A stretch of 64,000 nt of DNA from Bemisia tabaci (GCF_918797505.1 NC_092802.1:18001883-18065882); one strand, 5' to 3'; positions 34,163-44,725 are shown, numbered from the stretch's first letter. Numbers and translations: made by a program. The notes: a model not told the origin generated them from the letters alone.

Positions 34163-35066
34163 TTATCTAATAAAATCCTAAAAATCCATGAAGTTGAGGC
34201 AAATTTTCAGTTTCTGTAGACTTAGGACCAAATCATCTAATGCAACCATACCTGTGCCTCAATAAAATAATATTGGTAATATAATTCGTCTTTTTGTAAT
34301 TTGTATAATGTGTCAAATGCTCCTTGGGCTCCAAATGGGCTTTAAATTTTTTTCAAACTTTAAAAAAGTTAACAGAATTCATTTTGATTGAAAGATACAG
34401 GTATGGAAAAAAATTAGAAATAAAATTAATAACACACTTTCATTTTCAAGATTCAGAATATACACATTCGCCCATGGCTTTTGATCAAACAATTTGTCAG
34501 TAGCAACATAAAATCACTGGAGAGTAACTGAAATAACCACGACTTAAGTTTCTAACGTTGAGTTTCTAAAGTATAAAACTGAATTATTAAATTCTGAAAA
34601 TTCTAAACATTCAGTTAAACGAATAAATGCTCTCACGGCGTTGATACGTAGTGCTCTGTTTCTGCACATTGCCTGGCAAGTGACTCATTACTAGAATTGC
34701 CCAGTGCACGAAGTGATGAAAAGGCAGGACGCCTTCAATTATTTGAATATGCAATATAAGTGGCTTTGAAGCAGCAATAGTCGCATCATTCAGGCGATAA
34801 TATCAAGGAGGCAGTGTCGTCGTGATGCACATTGTTTTTGGTGGACTTTAAATTAATTTTTGAGCTATCGTGCACTTTCTGGAACTTTTAAAAGTTTCAT
34901 TAGTAACTTTTTGAAAGTCGAATAATTTTAAAAATTTCGAAGGTCTCGAAGCTGGCTTCGGTGTCCAAACTCGCCCCACTTCACTCTCAAAAATGTTACC
35001 GATCCCAAGGTATTATACGGTGTTGAAAAATTCTCCAAGGGTATATTACGGCTCATCTTCAAATCG
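34163..35066. other. Intergenic, no feature recognised
   Basis: A/T-rich sequence between the Helitron-like element and the AGGGCGTATCT MITE. No frame or repeat of note except the CGCCTTCAATT motif near 34730. Confidence 0.4.
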
Positions 35067-35180
35067 TCACTCCTTTGACGTAAGGGCGTATCTCGATTTC
35101 CTCATGAGCCCTAGAAAGCATGGACTCATATGTAAAACAGGGCCAACATGGAATCTGAGAAACGCCCTTACGTCAGAGCG
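35067..35180. mobile_element. AGGGCGTATCT MITE
   Basis: TTTGACGTAAGGGCGTATCT ... GAAACGCCCTTACGTCAGAG form inverted ends about 20 bp long. Confidence 0.6.
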
Positions 35181-35552
35181 GCGATGAAATATTTGCGCTA
35201 AAGTAGCCTTTCATGAATGAAAATGACGTTTCAAAAACTTAATTTTTCTTTCCTCAACGAAATTTTCCAAAATTTTACAGACGTGAAAGGCGAATGCCCT
35301 CTTATTTATTTTGAAGAATCTTCAAAACGCTCAGTTTCCTGACATTTTTAGGAGTTTCGTTTTTACAAGGTAATCTATTAAGGTCCTTCTCTTTCCCTTC
35401 CGTGGCCGTGGGCGTCAAAAGCACCTAACGGAGAGATTGCCTCAGATGCAAAAATCCCTCATCGCTTTGGTACTGATCCTGACTTATTCACTCTGGCCCG
35501 CTATCATATGCAATCCTCATTTTTAAACTGATCAATTTAACTCCGAATAAAT

Positions 35553-35989
35553 AGGGTGTCCATAGCATCAGAATTTCCCCGATTCTATCAGGATTTAAGG
35601 TCAGTTAGGATTTAATTGCGATTTCATCAGGATTTGAGGAAAAATCGGTCGCAAAATCAGGATTTGAGAAAAGTTGGCTGTCCGATCGGATTTTTTTTAT
35701 CTAACTACATATATTTTTGTGGAGTTACATTCGCCAATTTTCTCACAATTTTTCACCGCAAAAAATTAGGATTTGATCAGGGTTGGAAAAATTATGAAAT
35801 CGGGATTTTTTTATTTTTTTAAATATCCGCGACATTCCCCTTCTATCTTTATTCAATATATATTACAAAACAAATATACAAAGAATGGTACAGAATCTGT
35901 CCGTAGACATAGCTATCGCCCCGTGAAATCAGGATTTAGCAGTCAAAAATCAGGAATTTTCAAAATGAGAAAAACAACTAAGCACCCTG
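35553..35989. mobile_element. AGGGTGTCCA element
   Basis: Starts AGGGTGTCCATAGCATCAG and ends AAGCACCCTG. The interior repeats ATCAGGATTT(G/A)AGG. It is similar in design to the CAGGGTGTCTAC MITEs. Confidence 0.6.
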
Positions 35990-36099
35990 ATAAATGACTT
36001 ATTTTTCACAATTCAAGAGCAACAATCCTTTATTCTCCAAGTGTTCTGCTTACGACCTCGTGTACCCCCCGGCGACCCTAGGCCTGTCCCCGCTGGCCC

Positions 36100-36699
36100 C
36101 TAGTGCGCCTTCCAGGGTAGATAGTGCCCCTTGAACCGCGGGGGAGCCCGTTGCGAGGGCATCGCGGGTCCTAACCTCAGACCACCGTTCTCCCCAGAAG
36201 AACCACGGCTTTGGCTCCTCTGGTAGTCGCTTTTACTCCTCTGGTAGTCGCTTTGACTCCTCTGGAAGTTGCTTTGGCTCCTCTGGAACTCGCTTTGGCT
36301 CCTCTTGTAGTCGCTTGGTTTCGAGTCGGGGTTGTAACAGGATGTCAACCAAACCCTCTCTCTCTTCAGCGTCGATGATCCCCCCTGCCACCAACTCCTG
36401 CAAAAGCCCCCCTCGGTTCCCCTGGTGGTTGGTTGTTTTCGGGTGATGTACCCGGAGCAGTACCAATTGAGGTACGACTCGGTGCATTGGATGGTGTCGA
36501 CGTCGTCGCACTCGGGGATCAGAAGTTCGTCCTTGAGGAGCTTCATGGCCTTGAAGGCGTTCACGCACTCGCCCACCGCTCGAGCTTTGTAGAGTCTCCT
36601 CGAGAAAGTATTGAAGTCCTTGCAGGGGTTGTTATTCATGAGCGATTTCAACACCAGCCTCGCATCGGAGGGGTAATCGGGGGTGGACGGGGGAGATTC
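36100..36699 (-). CDS. Probable secreted Cys-containing protein, large exon, apparent frameshift
   Basis: Read on the minus strand, the acceptor is TTCGGTTTTCAG|GAATCT, and a phase-0 frame runs 199 codons to TAG at 36102-36100. The exon is far more G/C-rich than its surroundings, which supports coding. The first half looks like a helical domain with five Cys (CKDF, GECVNAF, PECDD, IQCTES, YCSG). After a run of six G (36412-36407) the open frame becomes Trp/Cys-rich and then repeats R-S-Q-S-D-Y-Q. The -1-shifted frame from the same point reads as a credible helix (LLQELVAGGIIDAEEREGLV) and then repeats E-E-P-K-x-x-P to a stop at 36233. I infer a one-base loss in the G run, an assembly error or real frameshifting. 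No homologue is recognised. The phase-0 signal exon at 42979-43047 could be its first exon. Confidence 0.6.
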   Translation of the reverse strand, partial: ESPPSTPDYPSDARLVLKSLMNNNPCKDFNTFSRRLYKARAVGECVNAFKAMKLLKDELLIPECDDVDTIQCTESYLNWYCSGYITRKQPTTRGTEGGFCRSWWQGGSSTLKRERVWLTSCYNPDSKPSDYKRSQSEFQRSQSNFQRSQSDYQRSKSDYQRSQSRGSSGENGGLRLGPAMPSQRAPPRFKGHYLPWKAH

Positions 36700-36759
36700 C
36701 TGAAAACCGAATGGTCGATTGTCAGCCACGGAAAAAGTTAGATTAGGGCTGGGACCTAG

Positions 36760-37268
36760 AATGGAGATGTTGCATGTGTGAGGGATTTGCGATTTGACCA
36801 TTGATTCTTATGTAAAAGTTCGCGAGAAACACGATGATGCCACTGGTTTTCTCTGAAATCATATCCCAAGCTCAAAAAAAGCTCTCAAAGTGAGGCCAAA
36901 ATGGAGGGGATATCCGACCCTACCCTGAGAATCCACCTCTACGTCAAAACAAACTCTTCATGCAAAGATAAGGAGCAAATACATTAGCAGGGTTGCCGCG
37001 TTTTCAATTTTGGAGTCCCCAAATAAAGTGGCAGCCCTGTCAATGTATTTGCTCCCTATCTTTGCATGGAGAGTTTGTTTTGATGTAGAGGTGGACTCTC
37101 AGGATAGCGTGGGATATCCCCTCCATTTTGGTCTCACTTTGAGAGCTCTTTTTGAGCTTGGGAGATGATTTCAGAGAAAACTAGTGGCACTGTCGTGTTT
37201 CTCGCGAACTTTTACATAAGAATAAACAGTCAAATCGCAAATCCCTCTCACATGTAACATCTCTATTG
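36760..37268. mobile_element. 510-bp inverted element, full copy
   Basis: Same halves as 20123-20635, including GGATATCC and GGAGTCCCCAAATAAAGTGG. Confidence 0.82.
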
Positions 37269-37269
37269 C

Positions 37270-37423
37270 TTCACCTCATATCCCACAGGGGCAGGCCCTG
37301 CGCGGGTAGGGCCGAGCCCTACCTGGACAGGGTCCAGCCCTTACCAAGTAGGGCTGAACCCTGAAGCACGTAGGTTTGTGCTCTACCCGCGCCGGGCCTG
37401 CCCCTATGGGGTATGAGGTAAAT
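37270..37423. mobile_element. 154-bp G/C-rich palindrome
   Basis: TTCACCTCATATCCCACAGG ... and CCTATGGGGTATGAGGTAA. The arms contain GGGGCAGGCC and CTACCCGCGC. The middle repeats the AGGGCT and AGCCCT motifs. Confidence 0.65.
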
Positions 37424-37526
37424 CAATTTTACCTACCCGGTTAGGGCTGGGACCTTCCGCGCAGGTACCAGCCCTAAACTCGTTTTTCCGTGGATCGTCA
37501 GTAATGCATATCGACGGTGGAGCTAC

Positions 37527-37618
37527 CACTGCCGTGATAGCGAACAGAGCAGTAAGTGCAAAAATGAAGTTTTGAGAAAACAAGCTCAGAAGCTTCTGAC
37601 CGAATTTCATTGAGGGAA
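37527..37618. mobile_element. Terminal fragment of the 587-bp element
   Basis: CACTGCCGTGATAGCGAACA and the following bases match 50987-51085. On the minus strand this gives the ORF MKFGQKLLSLFSQNFIFALT, which I regard as transposon-derived. Confidence 0.6.
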
Positions 37619-37874
37619 GCCTCCGCTAAAGGAAGAACGCCGAATGAGCCATACTTAGCCATTGCCAAGTTTTCTTCAATAAAATCAAAATATTCTGGGA
37701 AAATTGTGAATATTTTTCCCCGAAATTTTCAGACAATTTTGCACGCAATTTAATGTAACATACCTGAAAATTTCAAGGAAAAATATGAATGAATTTCGTC
37801 AAAAATACATGTTTTATCCAGGGAAATTTGGCAACTCTCGAATGTTCATACGGCGTTTTTCCTTAGCACGGCAG
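37619..37874. mobile_element. CTGCCGTG MITE
   Basis: The left end is decayed (CTCCGCTAAAGGAAGAAC); the right end CCTTAGCACGGCAG is intact. It lies next to the transposon end at 37527-37618. Confidence 0.76.
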
Positions 37875-38769
37875 TCTTGTAGTTTCGCCATCGATATTTT
37901 AAAGTTACGTAACATTGTTCAGACTATCATCTCACCGAAAAGAATGTTGCCTCTCGCCTTGTAATGTACCGCTGAACAAGGTATGAATTTAAGCACACAT
38001 TTAAGAAAATTATGAAAAATGAAAACCCATTAAATGAAAAGATAAAATAAAATTCGTAACAATTGATTGAATAATTTGAAATAAAAATAGGTAATAAAAT
38101 ATCCAAAATCAACATTAATGGTTACAACTCCTCTCATAGATAATAAAAACATTAAACATCTGTGAAAAGAAGAATTAATAACAAATACAAGAAAAATAAT
38201 TGAAAAAAAGAGTAGATCATTGTTTTTTCTATAAGCGAAAAGTTTGAATTAAAGCGCTTAAAAACGTTGATACGGGTGGATTTCAGCTAATGGGAGAGCA
38301 TACTGGCAGGACTTGTGACTGGTCGCTCAAAACTTTTAATCGCAATCCCTTCTTTCGATTTTAGGTTCTTTGGGTAGAGGTTGGTTATACCAGCCACGAA
38401 AAAATCTCACAGGAGATTTGAATAACTCTAATCCTTATTTTCAACGTACTAAACGATGAAAACGTCAGTCTGGTCCTGGTGACCCGTAACTCGATGATAG
38501 TCAATTTATCAAATCGTTTTATAAATCAGCCAGGACCTTTTGCGAGCTTTGCCTCATTTTTTTAACAAGAGGTCGATGATCGATATGTCGAAGATCGATA
38601 GATCAAGACTATACCAATAGGTCGAAGACCTATGTATCGAAGATTTCATTTAAAATTCCCGAGGATTTTCAATGACGTTTCCTGATTGGTTAAAATATTA
38701 TTCCTTCATATATTATTAAATATTCCTTAACCAATTGAAAATAAAACTCAAAAATAAAGCCTATTATTA
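37875..38769. other. A/T-rich stretch, no gene recognised
   Basis: Strongly A/T-rich. A small cluster of GTCGAAGATCGAT-like words lies at 38570-38645. Confidence 0.4.
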
Positions 38770-39635
38770 CAGGGCCGGATTTCGGGGATGGCCACATGGG
38801 CCGTGGCCCATGGCGACAAATCTAGAGGGCGGCAAATTTTGCAATTTTTTTAAAAGTAGGTGTAAAAAAATATCGGATTTAGAAAAAAAAATTACAAACG
38901 AGAAAAGGCGACAAAAGCTCTCATTTCCTGAGAGTAGTAATTTTTAATTTTGTCGTCTTTCAGTGATACAAGAGACAGCACCTTTAAGTAGTCGAGTTAA
39001 GAGAGAAACCAAACACGCAATTTGGCCTGGAACGGCGCGGCGCAGAGAGCAATGATGACGAGGACTTGAGATGAAAAGGAGAAGCCCTCGGCGCGGCGAT
39101 CGGCATATAACACATATTAGCGCCTACAAGACTGCACGAATACTTCACGCATTGCATCAAACACAGTGCGGTTATTGTGGTCAGCGTGAAACGGATGGCG
39201 CCTACGAGAATGCATGAATACTTCACGCATTGCGCCAAACACAGTGCGGTCGTGAGACGCATGGCGGCATAGCGCCTACAAGACTGCGTGAATACTTCAC
39301 GCATTGCGCCAAACACGGTGCGGTCTGCGCGGCGCGGCCGCGGAAGTTAAAATCATTAAACCGCACTCGTGTTTGTTCTTTCATAATTTTTTGTTCATTT
39401 CTTATGAATGAAAGGCATTGTCCACACAGAGATAGGTTTACGAAACTTAACTTCTGCTAGTAGTGTTGACAGGGCATTCCCAAAACATGTGTTCAACACG
39501 AGTAAACGCGTCTTATGCACCCCTCCCTCGATGGCACGTTCACTTGATGGTTTTTATTGATGTTTCAAGACGAATGAGAAGGAGGCGGCAAAATACAGGC
39601 GGCTCATGGGCGGCAAGTAGGTAAACCCGGCCCTG
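38770..39635. mobile_element. hAT-like element CAGGGCCGGAT, copy 1
   Basis: The inverted ends are CAGGGCCGGATTTCGGGG and CCCGGCCCTG. The flanks CTATTATT / CTATTATA are an 8-bp target duplication. The interior has three CGCCTACAAGACTGC-type units. Confidence 0.72.
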
Positions 39636-39820
39636 CTATTATAGTCTGAAAGAATTTTTCGGAGAACCTGTATAATTTCATTTTGCTTAAATTGTTGTAT
39701 AAATTGTAAATTTGACTTGTGCCAGAGCTTTTTACTATAGGTTGTATGCATCCATAAATTCTATCTATCCATCATGTTAATGAGGGGCCAATGAGAAAGC
39801 AAATCGACACAAACGTGCAC

Positions 39821-40242
39821 GGGTGGTTTCACGATAACTGGAATAGTTTTGTCGCCGTAACAGACAACACATTCTCCGGTCATATTTTTATTAGAAATGA
39901 TAACCATTCTAATTTTTTCGCATTAATCTTCAAAGGGTTATGTATTATAACGCTTTCTTATGATTTATTGCTCTACTTCTCAATTAATATTATGTAAATT
40001 CCGAAAATGTGCTGTCTGTTACGCGGTAAAAATTCAGCGTAACAGACAGCACATTTTCGGTCATTTATATATTAGAATTAAAAAGTTTAGCGATAAATCT
40101 TTGAAAAGCGTTATAATACGTAACCCTGTGTAGATTAATGCAAATGAATTCGAGTGATTATCATTACTATACTAAAAATATGACCGAAAAATGTGTTGTC
40201 TGTTACGGCGACAAAACTATTCCAGTTATCGTGAAACCACCC
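39821..40242. mobile_element. GGGTGGTTTCACGATAA element
   Basis: The ends GGGTGGTTTCACGATAACTG and CAGTTATCGTGAAACCACCC are exact complements. The arms continue with TTTTGTCGCCGTAACAGACA. An inner palindrome (ATGTGCTGTCTGTTACGC ... GCGTAACAGACAGCACAT) lies at about 40007-40054. Confidence 0.78.
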
Positions 40243-40430
40243 ACACACAAAAACGGCTTACATTTTTTTAATATAGTAAGATTTAAAAGATGAAACATCC
40301 GCAGGATAGTTTTTTTTACAAGCGGAGTAAGAGCGATCATGAAATCAGACTCAAGCCCGTCACACCTAGACTAATTGACATGAAGGATCACCAAAAAGCG
40401 CGTAAGTAGCGCTCTCGTAATTTGGCCGGT

Positions 40431-40659
40431 GCACAGTGGATCGAGTCAATAGGAGAGGTCGGACAAAATTCGGAAACTTTAAACGCTTAAAACTCCGTTT
40501 ATATAAAGTTTTGAGGTTCTGAAAGTGGTTCCATCGGTTTTTTCGTAAACTTTTCTTCTTAAAGCACCCCTCGAAATATAAAATGTGACGAAATAAACAT
40601 CAAAATTTGCAGTTTAAAATTTCATGTTCGACCTCTCTAATTGACTCGATCCACTGTGC
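40431..40659. mobile_element. ACAGTGGATCGAGTC MITE, copy 5
   Basis: GCACAGTGGATCGAGTCAAT ... TTGACTCGATCCACTGTGC. Confidence 0.82.
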
Positions 40660-41199
40660 GGCGTAGGTGTTGCCCAGTAAATGCTCTGAAGTGGGAGGAA
40701 ATGTTTTCTTTCGCAGGTTGAAGTGTTCGGGTATCGCGACAACATCATTTGGCAAGTAATCATTCTGTTTCTTGAGATTTCAAATCCGTCACGTTCGTTC
40801 TTTTTAATCTGATATGTTTTTCTATTGGAATTATGCATGCAATTTGTTAAAGGGTAGCAGCCCAGCTAGATATCTGGTGCTCATTTTGTTCCGTTTCCAA
40901 GGATGGCGGCAGGTGCTGCTTTTTTACTCCGAAACTCAAACCCGTCACGCTCAAGTGAGTCACGAATAGCTCAAATTTGAATTGGAATAACTGAGTAAAA
41001 AAATTTTAAAAAGTCGGGACCATGAACGTTTTTAGATCCCAGAAATCATACAGAAATGAGAAAACACAACTTTCAAGGAAAATTATGAACTTCATTTTTC
41101 GACTTTTCCCGCCCTGAAATGTCCCCTATCCGAATTATTCTCCCAGTGTACGTAAAATTGGGCCACTCAATAGACATTAGGCAAGATAGCGCTGGATAA
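40660..41199. other. No gene seen; one inverted copy elsewhere
   Basis: 40865-40930 (AGCTAGATATCTGGTGCTCA ... GATGGCGGCAGGTGCT) recurs inverted at about 48262-48325, so it is a dispersed repeat. Confidence 0.4.
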
Positions 41200-41442
41200 C
41201 ATTGGAAAAAAACACATTGGATCTAGAATCCAGATTCTTAAAAACATCGACAAGGAAGAGTACTCTTGATTCAATCAGAATCTAGCTTAAATCAAGAACC
41301 AAGCCTCTTAATTTAAGCGGATTTCGTTTTGATTCAAGCAAAAATCCGATTGAATCAAGAGTTTTTTATCTTGTTTTGTCAATGTTTTCAAGAGTCTGGA
41401 CTCTAGATCCAATGTGTTTTTTTTTTGTTTTTTTTTCCAGTG
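41200..41442. mobile_element. 225-bp palindromic MITE, copy 3
   Basis: Same arms, with a slightly longer T-rich right end. Confidence 0.82.
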
Positions 41443-41936
41443 AATTACTGTTAATTCAAACGGAAGCATGGCACTCAGTGAATTTTTTTGAATTTTTTTA
41501 ATTTGAATCACATGGAATATTGACGGAAAAGAATTCAAAAATGGGATTGGCACTTAGTAACGTCCTCGACAGTAACCGTCACTTTTTTCATTTTTTCGAT
41601 CCATTTACGTTCCTTATCTTTCTTTTCCCCTTTCCACACAAATTATTTATAAATTACACACGTCATGCAAAAATTAGCCATTTTCTGGATCATTACAGAA
41701 ACAGCATATCGACGGTGAACCTCCTATGCCACGTATCTCGTTTGCGGTGTTTAAAAATGTACGCTCTTGTTTTATTTAATTGGGGGGTGAACAAATCAAT
41801 TTCGCTCCTTGAAGTTTGCACAGACGTTATTCGCTCAGGAAAAAAAAAATCATAAAATTTTCAAAGAATTAATGTTGAGTAGCTTTCCACACATGCAACA
41901 TCGAGGTGCTTATATGGATGGCAGTAAGGAATCGCA

Positions 41937-42203
41937 GTTCAGTTTTGGAGTCCCCAAATAAAGTGGCAGCCCCGTCAATGTATTTGCTCCCTATCTTTGC
42001 ATGGAGAGTTTGTCTTGATGTAGAGGTGGACTCTCAGGATAGCGTGGGATATCCCCTCCATTTTGGCCTCAACTTGAGAGCTTTTTTTGAGCTTGGGAGC
42101 TGATTTCAGAGAAAACCAGTGACACCATCGTGTTTCTCGCGAACTTTTACGTAAGAATCAACAATCAATCCGCAAATTCCTCACACGTGCAACATCTCCA
42201 TTG
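41937..42203. mobile_element. 510-bp inverted element, right half only
   Basis: CAGTTTTGGAGTCCCCAAAT ... CACGTGCAACATCTCCATTG. The left half is absent. Confidence 0.75.
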
Positions 42204-42891
42204 CGACCTATCGCCTCTAACCGGCGAGGCTTCAAAATTCTAAATGCAAGATAGACATTTATCAAGCACTGATACTTGTATCTTTGCGTCGTCATCGAGG
42301 CGTGTTGAGGTGTCTTTTATATTTGAAATTTGAGAAAAGTCAAGGAACTTTTATTTTGACCACTAGCCCTAGAAATCCCAAAGCAGGTGAAATTGACTTA
42401 TCTCTTGTGGGCGAGTCACATGTCGGATAAGGAAGGGAGGGGGGTGAGAAAGCGCCAGTATGTTACCAAAAAGGTAAAAATTTACCATAAAAAAAAAAAA
42501 AAAAAATATTATTCACCCTCCAAAACCCAGAAAAACATACATAATACTTTGAAAACTATCGAAATCAATGTATTTAAATACGGGTGAATTTGACCAGACG
42601 TGGAACTCAGCGTATAAAAAAAGAGTTGGGCGTTTAAGCAGCCTCTGACTTCAAATCGAGCCTAAAGTCATGAAACTTTTTTCGTGAAGGGAAATCTTTA
42701 AAATTAGGCCCTAAAATTTACTATGCCGCACTAAGAACTTACCACATCTATAAAAAAATGTACGGATATTTTCTATGGAATATTTCCACATATATTATAA
42801 ATCTGTACAATTTAAAGAAATAAATCACCGGTTTTTCGAAAAATTCGTGCTTTGATGAATTCGGCTGTGTTCAGATCAGGTAGTTTTCCTA

Positions 42892-42996
42892 GCCACGGCA
42901 GAACATACCTCAAACATATTTCCTAACCACAGCAAAACGTACCTGAAACATATTTTCCAACCGCACATCAGAACATACCTGATACATGTTTTCTCC
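42892..42996 (-). repeat. Triplicated splice-donor unit
   Basis: Three tandem units of roughly 36-38 bp, each carrying an A-T-G-T-x-T-[CG]-A-G|G-T-A-[TC]-G-T junction. Read on the minus strand they are ATGTATCAG|GTATGT, ATGTTTCAG|GTACGT and ATGTTTGAG|GTATGT. The first is the donor of the signal exon at 42979-43047. The second is in frame and would add 12 residues. The third lies beyond an in-frame stop. Confidence 0.65.
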
Positions 42997-43047
42997 GTCG
43001 CCGGCGAAAGATAGGACGAACACAATCACCACTAAAAAACACTTCAT
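42979..43047 (-). CDS. Signal-peptide first exon (MKCFLVVIVFVLSFAGDG...)
   Basis: On the minus strand, ATG at 43047 opens 23 codons, MKCFLVVIVFVLSFAGDGEN then MYQ, ending at a strong donor CAG|GTATGT. The first 16 residues are a textbook signal peptide: one Lys, a hydrophobic core and a small residue before a polar start. The phase is 0, matching the acceptor of the exon at 36100-36699 about 6.3 kb downstream, so the two may belong together. The donor region is present in three tandem copies (see 42892-42996). No other coding sequence on this strand lies between the two. Confidence 0.6.
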
Positions 43048-43076
43048 CCTGAAAGAATATTGAAGAAATAATTCAC

Positions 43077-43103
43077 ACTGACAGCTGAATAGGAAGTTAA
43101 ATA
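43077..43103 (-). promoter_or_regulatory. Possible core promoter of the signal-peptide exon
   Basis: Minus strand: TATTTAA at 43103-43097 and an arthropod-type initiator TCAGT at 43081-43077, with its A at 43079, 32 bp before the ATG at 43047. The TATA-to-initiator distance is about 24 bp, a little shorter than usual. Motif evidence only. Confidence 0.3.
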
Positions 43104-43489
43104 GTCATAACTGACATAGCCAATCCCTGTTTCCTTATTTTACTATGCCTAAAACTTTCTCCAAATGGGTCAAATCTACAACGGTTAAAGTGTCCATTAA
43201 CTCGAGCCCGTCATTACACGCTCCGCGAGTGTGTGAGAATGCAATGCAGCCATCTAACAGACATTTAATCTTCTCTTTCTGCGATCCCACAAGCGTAGTT
43301 TTCTATATGCGCGATCGCATGGGGAACCCGGTGTTCCCCAAAAAAAGTAAGCGGTTGTGAGGTAAAAAGTTTTTAAAAAAAAAAAGGTGTGACGGAGTGT
43401 GCTTGATGGAAAGGAAGATAGTGCGTAAAACTTTAGAGGAAAAAATTTGGAAAACTCAGTGTTTTCGCTCTAGCTGTGTGTTCGGGGAG

Positions 43490-43722
43490 GCAGGAACTAG
43501 CTCTCACGATGATGCTGAGAAAAAAACACACTCGCGGTGCAACGTTGTCTGTTTATTACCGACGTATTATAATGTTGGAATTTTTTCCGCTAACGTGCGT
43601 CAAACACTCAGCATTAAGCAGAAAATTATCACAACAGAGGGAAAAATTCCTTTGGAGTACTGGTTTACTGGTTACCCTCTTAAAAATATGCTGTTTGGTG
43701 CGACACTAGATACGCCCGCATT
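43490..43722. repeat. Partial copy of the GGTGGACGCACGGGTCG element
   Basis: GGAATTTTTTCCGCTAACGT, CTCAGCATTAAGC and GGAGTACTGGTTT occur in the same order as in 44726-44900. Confidence 0.6.
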
Positions 43723-43730
43723 CACAAGGT

Positions 43731-44176
43731 AGAGTCGCTTTATACCCAGAGTTACGACAACTCACTTTTGGTTGGGCCAGGATTGGGCTGAAAGTGGCCT
43801 AAAAAAAAATCCAATTCTGATTGGTTCTCGCTCATGGAGGCCGAAACGAGTGCACCAAGATGGCGGTACCTCGAATGTGAACAAGAATAATGAAAATATT
43901 ACCTAATTGTGGTTTATCAAGAGTAAATTGTTATTTCCATAGGTCCAAAATGAAAATAGATTAAGAAATTATTCACAAACCAATCTCATTTTCTTTTTAA
44001 TTGATCACTTTGTTGATGTTGTTGTTTTTGTGTGACAGACATCGCAGGATTCCTGATCCTTATCCCTCAATATCGTTCGTTTGGGTGCACTCGTTTCGGC
44101 TTCCATGGCCAGCCAAGGACGGCTGCCAGTCAGCTGATAATCGAGTTGTCGTAACTCTGGGTATAAAGGGACTCTA
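43731..44176. mobile_element. hAT-like MITE with perfect 8-bp duplication
   Basis: The ends are TAGAGTCGCTTTATACCCAG and CTGGGTATAAAGGGACTCTA. The target duplication TCACAAGG is at 43723-43730 and 44177-44184. Confidence 0.85.
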
Positions 44177-44184
44177 TCACAAGG

Positions 44185-44505
44185 TAGATTTACACAGGTA
44201 TGGACAGAACTTAACAACTGGCCTCTGATTGGCTCTCCAGCGGCCCCTTAACGTCAGCCATTTTGAATGTTTTGATTATTTTGATTTATTATGTTCGGTT
44301 TATCGTTTGTCAAAATTTTGTGGGATTTTTTGCACAATTTTGATAATGCGATATTAATTTTAACGTTTAAACGCACAAACGTTTGAATGTTAATTTGATT
44401 GTAATGTAATTAAAAAACGGGCTCCTTAACCTACGTCACGTAGTCATGTGACACGTACTGAGGATCATGGGAAGTTTTCAACTTTTCCATACCTGCGTAA
44501 ATCTA
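44185..44505. mobile_element. TAGATTTACACAGGTATGG MITE
   Basis: The ends TAGATTTACACAGGTATGGA and TCCATACCTGCGTAAATCTA are inverted. It directly abuts the MITE at 43731-44176. Confidence 0.75.
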
Positions 44506-44725
44506 CCTTGCGCATTCAGGAAGGCAACTGCAGACGCGTTTCGGACTTGATGGGCCAATTATCAGTGCAGTGCAGCCCCCCGAATCCCCTGCTACCAAGC
44601 TCGAGAGGTCGTGAAAACCAGCCCGAGACTTGGGCAAGCGGACGCTGGCGGCAAGTAAACTTACGCCATCTAGTAAGCGATTATCCAAACAGCTCCGCAT
44701 AAGCCTTGCCAGGCGATTTTTACAC

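Larger units (their letters stand above)
36727..37496. mobile_element. Composite element stack just upstream of the 36699 acceptor
   Basis: The outer inverted repeats are CCACGGAAAAAGTTAGATTA ... at 36727-36757 and its imperfect complement at 37467-37496. Inside are a full 510-bp inverted element (36760-37268) and a G/C-rich palindrome (37270-37423). The inner edge lies 27 bp from the splice acceptor. Confidence 0.6.

Noticed and set aside
36233..36568. The shifted-frame ORF MRERLQGHEAPQ... as an independent gene
   Set aside because: Its own ATG lies in the strongly coding part of the other frame. I treat it as the frameshifted continuation, not a separate gene.
37404..37610. ORF MKFGQKLLSLFSQNFIFALT... 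as a secreted-protein first exon
   Set aside because: Its DNA is the terminal repeat of a transposon found at 50987 and inverted at 51541-51573, and I see no convincing donor after it.
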